A stretch of DNA of 64,000 nucleotides, taken from Setoptus koraiensis. Its lineage: Eukaryota > Arthropoda. Position 1 is the stretch's first letter. Every line of letters begins with the position of its first letter. A model generated the notes under the pieces. That model saw nothing but the letters and a program-made list of their open reading frames with translations, did not search any database and was not told the origin of the DNA. The stretch is from positions 1,178,001-1,242,000 of the forward strand of contig CM106585.1 of the NCBI GenBank assembly GCA_048013815.1. The letters run 5' to 3'. Of the stretch, positions 38,005 through 48,309 are shown piece after piece. The translations under genes and the position numbers were made by a program.

Positions 38005-41000
38005 AATTCAAAAAGGAAGTTGGCAGGCGAAATTCTAAATTCGAAAAGGAAATTCGCAAGCGAATTCCGAAAGGGAAATTCGAATTGCGAACGCGCCAAA
38101 ATGATGACGACCGCGCGCAGGGGGCACCATCCTTTTCTTGGCCTCGTCGCAGCCGGGCCAACAGTGGGACACACACGCAATTGCGACACAGACAATTGTT
38201 GGCCATCAACGGCTTGCGGGCCCGCCATAATGCCACAAACAGTTGTTACGCACAACTCGCCCCGTTCCATGAATTATGGCGTCAATTATTGACTAGTGCA
38301 ATCATGTATTGTATTGGCGCGCAGACTTACGTTTGCTGCTTGCCATTACTGGGGCCCGGTCATATAATGCTCAGTTATGCGCGTTCTTACGCTCGCTTGA
38401 TCGTTCGTTTACCTGGAAAAGAAATAAATAACGCAGCGCAGCGCAACCAGACAAAGCGAAACGCAACAACACAACGGAACACAGGTGAATTTTATCGCTC
38501 TCACAAGCGGCCTACGCTAGCGTGTACATGTCATGTCATCCAAACCGCCCCTCACAAACTTAACCCGTGATAACTGCCGAGCCAGCCATGCAAAGACACC
38601 AAATGGGCAGCCACAATTTTGTATCAATTTTGTGCAATGTTGTTGTTGTCGCCCGCCTATTCATTTGTTGTGCATGCCATCCAATCCAATAGATAGCAAC
38701 AAATAATATTTATCCGGCTCACTCGTAACTGTGAGTGCACTGTCACAAACGGCGCTCTGCCATCACTGGCCACAGTCAGAGAATCGCTTGCGAAAAATTC
38801 CTTGCAAGTTCAAAAATGGGGCCCAACTGCGCCCAGCGACCAGCGTTGTGTGCTACTGACGTTTCCCGCACTTCAATTGCATCACACCTCGGCCTCATCG
38901 GGCCCCAACGAAGCTCCCGCAAACTCGGCCAGCTGAATCGAAACACTTAGCCACGTTGAGCTGGCAAGTGTCACGGTGTTCCGTTTCGCTACCTGAAATG
39001 AAAATTTTCAGCGCCTGTTCGTGGCGAGCAACATGCCCAAATGTTGTGGTATCATCACAGCAGCAATATTGTGTGTTGCATGTTTGGTATAAATCAATTA
39101 CGTCGCTCTTATCGGGACCATTTATAAATGGACTGGTTATTGCTTCTTTTTATACTCCCTACACAAGCACCCAGCGATTAATGTGAGCTGTATCTGAACG
39201 CTCACACTGGCTCAAACTGGCGACCAGATCTCGGCGGCAAATATCTGGAGAGGTGAAAATACTCGCAAGAAACAACATCCGGTGGATGCGAACTGGCGCT
39301 AGATTCGCGCTAAATCTGTTTCGCTTGCAACACAAGAAGCGAGTTATCTTGATAGCTGAGCTCCCAAACGAATCACCCTTATCTCTCTCAAGCGAGCTAA
39401 TTCTGTTTAATTCCTCTGCCATTAGATTTGTGAAAGAGATAAAGCTAGCTCTGCACTGGATATCGCAAAGATAGCCCAGCCATCTCAAGCGACTCCTACT
39501 GGCATTCCGATCACCAGAGTCGGCTGACCAAAAGCACCGCATTGCATGCACTAAACTCTTCATGAGCCCTTCTCTTTTTCATTTTTATGTGGCCCATTTC
39601 TCCGACAAATGCACCAACAAATCTGCGAAATCGTTCAATAGCCTGCGTGTTAGGTGGCCTGTAGTTCATGCACGACTGGTTGAAGCAATTCGCGGTTTTT
39701 ATCGTGAAAATCTGAGCAAACAAATAAATAAATGACCAACCAGAACTGCGGAATTCAATTAAAACATCTCACATCTTCTCTTGCGAGAAGTTTTCAACTT
39801 GTGGTCATATTATCGCCCATTATCACAGCTACGTGTCAAGATTCATTTTGAGGCGCAAATTTGTCTTGTGCACAGTTGCTAGTGATCAAAAACTTGTTAC
39901 AAAGTATATTGAATTTCGCCAATCGACTTGGCTGGCGACACTCAATGCGATGGTTGCGTCAATCTTTGTTTATTGTTTCGTGCACGAGCTCAGTTGCTCT
40001 CACAATGGGACAGTTACAGATCTCATAGTTTATGAGACGGGACACTTTGTCTTCGCTCGTATTCGAGCACTTTCCCTCGTCTGATCTAACGAGGCCCCAT
40101 TTTGGCCCCCAAAACAATGTCTGAAACAGCTGATCGTGTTGTGTCAGCTTGTCATTTGGACTAGCATAAAGGACTGTTGCAATTGGACAATTGCATTAGC
40201 CACTAAAGGCAGCGACCAGCATTGAGACAAGTGGGCCGTCTTAGTTGATTTCGTTTGCTAAACTATTATTGGCCACTGACATTTCATGATGCTAACTCAC
40301 AATGAGCGTCACAACATGATTGTTGGCCATTGTTATCTAACAGGCCGTCTAGACAGCGAGCAACAAACTACAGGCAACAACCATTGCAAAGCACCAACAT
40401 ATACAACAGGCAAGCAAATTGTCTTTGTAATTCTCGTGTTGCCAATCTCTATTTTGCTGGCAACGTTGGGCGAGTTTTGCACGCAAATAAATGCCATTCG
40501 CCAAACAACACGGACATTCAACGGTCATCAGCAAGACACACAAATAAATAGATGAAAGCAACTACTCTCATCTATTTATTATTTCATTTATTGTTTATTG
40601 CTGCCGGCTTGTTTGCATTGCTGGTGGCATCGCTAAGAATATTGCATCGTCAGAATGTGCGGCCAGTGATCGTTGGCTCCTCAACAAGCCAACCGGCCTT
40701 ATGTGGCCCGCTGACCACTGACCAGTTGACATTTGGCTCTGCTATCATGCTGTCATATTTCTATTATTAGTTATCGCTTGCAAGCACTTGGACACCTCAC
40801 AGTGTTTGGTCCGTGAAACAAGAGTCAGAGGAAAAGGGATCATTGATGGTGGCGGCCACAAATGTGTTACACAGTATCTTCCTGGTTGGCAAGCTCGCGA
40901 ACAAGTTCAATTTATGAATTTGGCTAATACTTTGTTAGATTCCTCATCTGTAGCGTGAACTAACGCGACACTTATTTCTCGGAAAATCGCCCGACACCAA

Positions 41001-41155
41001 GCAGCGTAAGCATTGAATGGACACAAATTAAATTGCAAACACGCACAAGATGACCACCACCGCCAGCAGAGGCGCTGTCGCTGCTGGGATGTGGTTCGCA
41101 ATTAATAATACGAATGACTAATATTGATAATTGTCAATCTAGTCATGAACATGCT

Positions 41156-41185
41156 AGAGAGCGAGAGAGAGAGAGAGAGAGGGGG
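41156..41185. repeat. (GA)n microsatellite
   Basis: Near-perfect GA run followed by GGGGG. Confidence 0.8.
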
Positions 41186-42262
41186 AGCGACTTAAGCAAA
41201 TAATACATCGTCTATCATTACTGAGAGGTTGTGATATATGGAACGAACGAGCGCATTGGATGAGGCCGAAATTAAATCGAGTTAGAGATGATTTAATGAG
41301 ATTTGATGAGATTTTGTCCATTCCATTACGTTCGCGTTCGTTCCAGTTCGTTTCGATGTCGCCTTTTGCTCACACTAACGCCAAACACTGAGCACGTTGC
41401 GGCGGCCTATCGATAATAAAACAGCCACGCGGGCTAAAGACAGAAGAATCCATTTATATTATTATTTTATATATATATAAATGTGGTGTATATATATGTG
41501 TGGCTCTGACTTTGCCAGCCACCATGAATACAAAACAAGTTGTTGTTTTGCGCTTACGCAATTCTCCGTGATATTGCTCGCAACCCACAAAAGTCCTGCA
41601 AACAAAACTGGTCAACTATCAATATTTAGCTCACACACATTCGCTCCAATTATTCCAATTGTTCTCATTGTCCCAGCTGGGCTGTGTCGCCGAACTTTTT
41701 ATTCGGGGGCCCCATTGGCTGGCTCTGCATCGAATGGATAAATTGAAATTGAAAACGAAATGAGAGTGGGCCACGTTTGGGGCCCCAAAACTGATTGTTT
41801 GAGCGATAGCGCTAAGCTTGTGCGGCCGCTAAATGTTGTAAGCGAGATTCAGTAGCAATTGGTAGCGATAACATGATTCAGTGGCCAGCGCAAAACTGAA
41901 TGCTTGCTCACCAAATTGTTGCTGTTGCTCACTGAGCTTATCGGCGAAACAAACATTATTGAATTGTTACTGTTATACAACCATATATCCAGTGCTATAT
42001 GAGTCTGTATGCAGCAATGCAGCCATCAGGCGATAGTTTATTTGGAACTGCTTGAGTGCGAGTTCAAGTTCAAATACAAAACTACATAGTAAAACAATAA
42101 TGATTTTTATAATAGTCTGTAAAATTGCCGTTAGATAAGCCGCTCATCTGCACTTCCTTGCTTACATATGAACCCAGACAACCGACTACCTGACAACCGA
42201 CGTTGCGATGATGTAACTAGATGGCTAGGCCGAGAGTGAGTCAAGAGAGAACTGGCAAGATA

Positions 42263-42762
42263 TTACGGCAAGGTAACAGAGTGTGTACGTGTGCGATTGT
42301 GTCTCACATAAATTGGTCTGTCACTATCAATTCCGTGGGAACGAGCGAAATTCCTGAAAAATCTGGCACAAACTGAATGAGCGAGCGAGATAAAGTGTTT
42401 TCCTTTCTCATATCGCTTCATTTGGCTTCCCCGGAGAAGCATTCTCGTGTCTGATGCCCGTATGTTGAGCCGGCCGAGAACGTTTCTCGACCAGCTGTAT
42501 GTTGGCAAAAGGCCAGTCGAGAAAATACTCAGACAGGTGATATGAATCTATTTTATTTGGACTATTTTTCACATGCAACCCCTTTCTCAGGGAGATAGCC
42601 CCTTAGAGATAGATATCTCAGGAAGTTTCCCAGGGCCGTCTGGTGCTGTACATCCCTATGGTGCTCGCGATTCAACTCGGCCAGTCGTGCTGATGATAAT
42701 AATTTCACCGGACTCTGGTTACATGGATGAGCAGCTTCTGTAGAGATATCGTTGAGCAACAA
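42263..42762 (-). other. Two adjacent unrecognised minus-strand open frames
   Basis: Frames 42562-42762 (66 codons) and 42263-42508 (81 codons) have balanced, protein-like composition with few repeats. The first contains LLSSARLAELNREHHRDV and the second MKRYEKGKHFISLAHS. They are in different frames, 53 bp apart, and lie directly left of a MULE relic. They could be two exons or pieces of one degraded gene or transposon. No family recognised. Confidence 0.2.
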
Positions 42763-42862
42763 TGTGCACCATTTGAGATTTGAGGCACCCTCAAAGTTTT
42801 AGGAGATAAAGAAAAACTGTGCTGAGAGACACAGTCGAGTATCTGATTAAGTCGTTTGACGT

Positions 42863-43154
42863 ATTAATCAATTACTGCGAGCAAAATGACCTTAACCTTG
42901 CCACTTAGTGCACACTAACTGATTTCTAAATGTCGGTAATCGATGCAGTCAGAGCGAAGTTGCACAACTGCAACTGCAAAGCAACGGAAGTAACATCGCC
43001 GATTGCACGACGATGCTACTTCCGGTCTCAGTGCGCAACTGCATCAATTAGTAGCTCTAGCTTTCTTGGCGGAAGAAGAGATCCGAGCAGTGAATCACTC
43101 AGACAAATTGTCGATATAAGAGCACAAGGTTTTATTGAATGGTCAAGCAAATAG
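42863..43154 (+). mobile_element. MULE (Mutator-like) DNA transposon relic, transposase fragment
   Basis: About 290 bp match the better preserved MULE relic at 55.6-55.97 kb: shared stretches include GAGCAAAATG, the AATCGATGCAGTC/TATCAATGCTGTC segment, ACTTCCGGTCTCAGT versus GCTTCCGGTCTGAGT, TAGCTCTAGCTTTCTT, and the ATAAGAGCACAAGGTTT segment. Translated pieces correspond to the MULE transposase stretch from the aspartate-containing MSxIxAV motif to the R(M/Q)LxALAF region; the Gly-Cys-x-Phe-His segment between is missing. Downstream, near 43410-43480, a plus-strand stretch reading EDPSAADQLRIEANKI may belong to the C-terminal part of the same element. Clearly dead. Confidence 0.6.
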
Positions 43155-44798
43155 TATTTGCCAAATACACGCCAGCGGATATTGTTTGTATTTATCGGTA
43201 GACGGCCAATTGGACAGCCATCGCAGAGCCCAACAGATTGGATTTATATTTATCGATTGATACTTGATTGAATAGTAATCACCAGCCGGTGACCATTTTT
43301 CGACACAAAAATGGTTTCATATCACTGATATGATATCAGTTGACAACGGCGAGAGGCAATTCGGAGGCCGGGCATTTCGTTGCAGCAGAGTTGGTTGTGG
43401 GTGATTGTTTATTAAAGAGGACCCAAGTGCAGCAGATCAATTAAGAATTGAAGCCAACAAGATCCTGTAAATACCGAAGGCAGGGGAGGCCTCTGATCTA
43501 ATTGCAAGTCTATTCTGGCTGCGAGAAGCGAGTGTAGCAAAGTGCCAACAAACTCGCCAGCTTGTCGGTCAATGTGCCATCGTTGAGCCATCGGTGGTTA
43601 GGCGTGGGTGGTGGCCCCAATATCGTGCATAATAAATAATATTCACATTCAACTCTGGGTTGCGCATTGGATATCGAGCAGCCATGGCAGCATTATTTTG
43701 TGTTGAACAGTCGCTGTGTGTCGTTGGCGCCCATCATAATCGTTGTGCCGGTCATTATGGTTTGTATAAAGTAGAGCAGTTGTTTACAGTAGTTTGTTTG
43801 TGTGATGCAACAACTACAAACAAAACGCACACACACACACACATGTAAAACTTGCATAGTTGTTAGCTCTCTATCAGTGAAATGAGAGAATGAGAGCGCG
43901 CTCTTGGTGAGTTGTGATGCAAACCGACAAAAAGCCCAAAGGCGAAAGCGTGACTGGCCAGTGGCCAGCCAGCAGCGCTTGTCATCCGGTCACGTACAAT
44001 TTCTATCAGCACACAACAACAACAACAGCAACAACGCCAACAGTTACCTATCATCTGAAATTCACAACGGTCAGTCTGACAAAGAATTGCGCGAGGGGGA
44101 GAGAGGCCAAGAACAGTTGCAGTGTGTGTGTTATCATGATTATCACGAGTCATTTATTACCCACTGCGCAATACGATACTATTTGATACCATTCTATCTG
44201 TTACTGAACCATACCGTAATAGTACGATACTTCACGATAAACACTCCGTTTGGTCAACGCCATTCTAGAGGCGCCGCCAACCAACTGCAGCTACACCGTG
44301 TCTAGACCCTCACGAGCTGTGTGTCAACGGCATCATCAACCGCTAGCTTGCCAGCAAGCATGTTGGGGCCAAAATGGGTTTGTTCTAAATTCAAAAACAC
44401 ACATTGATAAGATAAGATGATAATAATGTTGAAAGGTGTGTTTTTGTTTGTTTGGGTATGGACCCACGGGCCCGTGGTGTATCATCCATGTGTGTATACA
44501 TTCATTTTCTGGCTGTATCATGTCGTGCAATCTATCTGGCGGCGTCGCTTAGTTGCATGCAGTGGCATTAGATCATCTCGTCTTGTATCAGCCACACATC
44601 GCATAATATCCTATTAGAACTTATCAAATCAAATCATACCATTTCGTGTCACATCACATCATCACATCCACCAGTGCGTGTATGTATGCGCGTGCCAGCG
44701 ACCTGTCAGATTATCTCACAATTGTCAGGTGATCAGTTTGTTGTTGCCAACAGCTGACTCACTGTGTCGTTCATCGAGCTAGATTTTTTGCCCCCTTC

Positions 44799-44886
44799 AG
44801 ACCGTTAGCAGACCGTTAGCAGACTGTCCGCTGACCGTTCGCCGACCGTGCGCTGACCGTTAGCTGACCGTTAGCTGGCCGTCAGC
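44799..44886. repeat. 11-bp tandem repeat (AGACCGTTAGC type), about 8 copies
   Basis: Units drift from AGACCGTTAGC to TGACCGTTAGC across the array. Confidence 0.85.
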
Positions 44887-45040
44887 CGCGGCTCGAGTGC
44901 ACCGACTAAAAAAACAGCGTGCACTGTGTTGTTTTTTATTTTTCCAGATTTCCGACGTGTCGTCACAAAGCTGACCAAACAAGTCTGGCCAGTGGTCACT
45001 CGGGGGCCCACGTACCACCTGGCCACATGTCCGGCCTCGC

Positions 45041-45117
45041 AGACAAACAAACGGACCGACAAACGAACGGACGGACAAACGGACGGACGGACGGACAGAC
45101 GGACTGACTGACTAACC
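45041..45117. repeat. (GGAC/AAAC)n tetranucleotide array
   Basis: ACAAACAAACGGACCGAC-like tetramers ending in GACTGACTGACT. Opposite-strand frames read as repeated RPSVRPSV and are artefacts. Confidence 0.85.
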
Positions 45118-45506
45118 GCTGACGTTATTTCGAAATCCACTCTGCATGCCAGCGTGTGTGTGTGTATGTGTGCGCGTGTGCCAGCCATTATCCGGGGAGC
45201 GCAAACAGCGAGCTTGCACTGATAATTGTTCGTCTGGCAATGTGAGGCCCGAGGCAATTGGGGGCCCATTGAATCTGTGCCAGCGGTTTGATGGGCGCTA
45301 AATCACGTGCTGGCGCTGGCATTGTTGTTTGACGTTGCTTGTTATCGTTTTAAGAATGCAACGCTCAACCAATAGACACTGTGGCTTGTGGTTTGCGCCA
45401 TTTATCCAATGCAACGCGACCGCTTAATTTTGCATCATCATCATCATTGCAGCAAACGCGTTATTATTATATACAATTGAGAAGTACTCTTGAGATAAAG
45501 AAATAA

Positions 45507-45546
45507 TGCCAGCTCTTAGCATGCAATAGCATGCAAAGAGCTGGCA
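45507..45546. repeat. 40-bp near-perfect hairpin
   Basis: TGCCAGCTCTTAGCATGC and GCATGCAAAGAGCTGGCA pair over 18 bp with one mismatch around a 4-nt AATA loop. The arm length would suit a small structured RNA or a tiny foldback element, but the loop is short for a typical animal pre-miRNA. The flanks do not obviously extend the stem. Confidence 0.8.
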
Positions 45547-46587
45547 CAGTCACTGCGCGCCACACATATGAAGCTTCCGAAGTGGGGCCCCATATGTTTG
45601 CTTATTCTATAAAATTGGCAATGTGAGAGCTTGTGGCCATTCTATTTTGGGCAGCAGTCAATTTTTGTTTTCGTATGCAACCACAACATCGTCACACATA
45701 CCGTTACACCGACAACTGCTCACAGTGTATGCTTGCGATGTTGTGGGGCCCGCTTGGTAATTGTAAACTAGTGTGTGTCGGTGTGAAGTGATTTACCGAG
45801 TTATTGCGCATATACGCACGGCTAGCAAGAGCGGGGGGGGGACAAAAAACGATTATGGGGCGCATAAGCTGTAAAATATGCCCCCTTGGCCGGCGATATT
45901 ACAATTGCTGGCGGCAGTGCTCGTTGCCGGCAGCCGTTACAGTTAGTTGTGCCCATCGGTGGGCACAACAACCTGGGTTTGTTTTGCGCCTCGATAGTTA
46001 TAACGCTAGTAACAATGATACTTCTGGTGATAGTCGATAGACAGTAGTGATAGTAATGATGCCGGTATCGAGACGAATCACCAAATAATGGAGATTGGCC
46101 CCCGAGATAAAATACGGAGTTGTATCAGTGTCTCCAGGCTGCAATTATCCAATATTAACGAATGACAGGTGAGTGACGCTCTCATTTCGACTGGTATTTT
46201 TGCTATATTTGAATTGATTCCCATTCTCTGCTCATCGATGGCAATTCTTTCTTTTTTGGCCCGCTCAAGCTGCTTCGTCTTGAGCTTTCATCAATAACTG
46301 ATGATCGGCGTCAGTTATTGCTTTTGCAACTGTTGTGCCCGGCCGAGTTGCAATTCATCGCAACGCGCACCACTAATTGTGCCCATCTGCTGGTAGTTAA
46401 CAAAGTTACGCATTATGATAGGTAGCCGACGAGACAACAATGACAACAACGGCACACACACACACGTAACATAACTGCATAGGATAAGTCAACAATGGCC
46501 ACTGGTGACAAGTTGATGATATGATTTTCGTTGTCGAGCCGCCAGGGATTGCGACAAAGAGAGTGTGTCATCTCAGATTGAGTCTTG
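45547..46587. other. Non-coding region
   Basis: No supported gene. A CAG|GTGAGT donor lies on the plus strand at about 46158-46164, preceded by ATGAC, as in an untranslated leader exon with a split first codon, but no matching downstream exon was found. Confidence 0.4.
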
Positions 46588-47199
46588 TCAGTGACTGAGA
46601 TTGGCATCCCCAGAAACGATCTTTGGACACACAACACAAGAGCCTCTTTGGGCCACTTTCTCTCTCGGCAGTCTCTCGTCTCTGGCCAGTGCCGGTTGCG
46701 CAATGTCCGCACTGAATTGGCCGAAATTGTGCACTGTTGCATTGACTGCCAACCATTGTTTGTAATAATTCGACTGCAAAAACTAATGGCTTGCCCACTA
46801 GCAACGTGCCCACTAGCAACGTGCCTACTAGCAACGTGTCTACTAGCAACGTGCCGCTTGCAACGTGCTGCAGGTAGCGCCGGCTTACAATCAAGTGTAG
46901 GCTGGCTTTGGGCCACTTGAGCCACTTTGTCACACCACCTGTCTTGGCATACTTGCCTATGTGCGTGTATCATCTAATGACAAGAGTGGCCATAAGAGGC
47001 GCTCACACTAAATGACAAACAAACAAACGAACAAACAAGTATCTTGGCAGCCTCTCGTCGGCAAATCATAACACAACAAAACAAACAAGCATTAGCGAGC
47101 ACACTTACCTTTGCTGAATGAATTGCGTAAGACAGATAGGCCATCACGATCAACGTCAGCTGACTGGCTGGCCCACCGTGCTCAGCTGACATTGTGACG
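46588..47199 (-). CDS. Candidate two-exon gene for a small secreted protein, unrecognised
   Basis: Exon 1 codes from ATG at 47192 to 47109 (28 codons: 7 hydrophilic residues, then a core around LTLIVMAYLSYAI and HSA, a good signal peptide) and ends AAG|GTAAGT, phase 0. The intron is 46774-47108 (335 bp) and ends TTTTTGCAG. Exon 2, 46588-46773, opens in the same phase and runs 61 codons to a TGA. The product would be 89 residues with a SNYYKQWLAVNATV start to the mature part, one N-glycosylation site, a charged RDERLPREK stretch and a CVVC pair near the C-terminus. An acceptor at 47200 (CCTGGACAG) would allow an upstream leader exon. No family recognised; a neuropeptide-like precursor is possible but unproven. 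Both splice sites and phases agree, which is the main support. Start and end include the possible leader from 47199. Confidence 0.4.
46793..46868. repeat. 15-bp tandem repeat, five copies
   Basis: Unit GCCCACTAGCAACGT, increasingly diverged to the right. On the minus strand it lies inside the proposed 335-bp intron, 20 bp upstream of its acceptor. Confidence 0.85.
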
Positions 47200-47317
47200 C
47201 TGTCCAGGTAGGCGACAATAATATGTTTGGACACGTTGCTATCGAGAATTAAAGCCGTAGCTTATTGTCTGGCCAATCGTCACTTGAAGCCTTTGAGTGT
47301 CATAATAAGATAGGCAC

Positions 47318-47386
47318 GCTGCAAAAGTTTGAGCTCACCTTGTTGCTGCAAAAGTTTGAGCTCACCTTGTTGCTGCAAATGTTGAG
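47318..47386 (-). repeat. 27-bp tandem repeat, each copy carrying a splice-donor match
   Basis: Two full copies and one partial copy. Read on the minus strand, each full copy contains CAACAAG|GTGAGC preceded by TTTTGCAG, that is, an acceptor-like and a donor-like site 7 bp apart. It lies 120 bp upstream of the candidate secreted-protein exon on the same strand, so a duplicated donor could feed its leader. Confidence 0.6.
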
Positions 47387-48297
47387 ACGAGCATAAGAAT
47401 ATGACTCAACTCTGACACACAATAGACGCGCCACATAAATAAGTAAGACACACACGTACTATTCTAGATATCATATCTCTAGCTGGTTCATCCGCTCAAA
47501 TCACAAACAAGTTTTTGGCTCTATTTTTAGCTTGACCATTATTGCGAGCCCTATCAAACTCAAACAGCAATCTAGTTTTATCTGTCGAGATAAACAGGCC
47601 CGTCAGCACAACGGAAATGAGCATCGAGAAGAACAATAGACAACACGCAGTTGCAGGGCCACCAGACAGGTGTGTTGCTGCGCTCTGCTTAATCCCGGCC
47701 GACAAATTAGATCAGTGTCAATGGCGAGATCGTGTCAGGTGATTTGGTTATATCTCTGAGATGCTTATCTGCATATCTCGCTATCTACATATCTACATAT
47801 CTGCATATATGTGTGCATATATGGTGTATATAGTGTCGACTATGTCCAGTCTAGTTGCCAGGCCAGCTATTGGCTGCCAGCTAGACCCTCTGCTGGTGCA
47901 GATTTAGCAGTGAGAATAAGTGTGAGTCGTCTGCCATAATGACAATGACGAACATGATCAATATAGCGACTTTGTTTGTTTGTTTGGGCCCAGCGCGAAA
48001 ATTCTGTAACGTTGATTACGATCTAGGCGACACTGGCCAGATTACAAAAGTCCCAAGGGTGCCCACTTGCGTCCACAGTCAGGTGTTGTCCGTTAACCAG
48101 GTCGCCGACAGGTCAAGCTCACAATCAAGACCATAGTTCACAACTCACACCCTACTGCAGCCCTACTATACACAGCATAAGTAGTGTGCATTTTTCAGCA
48201 ATTTCACCTTTCAAACGATGACTATCTTGTGACGCACAAAAGACAATGATAAACAACCAACGATCCACATGGATAAAATCAAAATCAGCACTATTAT

Positions 48298-48309
48298 GGG
48301 GGGGGGGGG
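48298..48309. repeat. Homopolymer run of 12 G
   Basis: Seen directly; also a place where assembly length may be unreliable. Confidence 0.9.

Larger units (their letters stand above)
28224..42262. other. Non-coding region without a supported gene
   Basis: About 14 kb with many short frames and none I can identify. Holds several simple repeats (listed), a long pyrimidine tract (32965-33095), TTAYGTAA boxes near 30073, 31508, 33477 and 35128, and dense GGGGCCC words around 35-39 kb and 41.7 kb. Frames at 34040-34336 (minus), 39159-39563 (minus) and 39833-40084 (plus) have mixed composition and could be relic exons, but no family or splice signals support them. Confidence 0.5.
43155..45506. other. 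Non-coding region
   Basis: Apart from a possible continuation of the MULE relic to about 43.48 kb, no gene is supported. Contains a short CAA tract near 44020 and the two tandem arrays listed next. Confidence 0.5.

Noticed and set aside
40552-40770. 72-codon plus frame with a strong hydrophobic N-terminus
   Set aside because: Hydrophobic frames are common in T-rich DNA; no splice sites, homologues or neighbouring exons.
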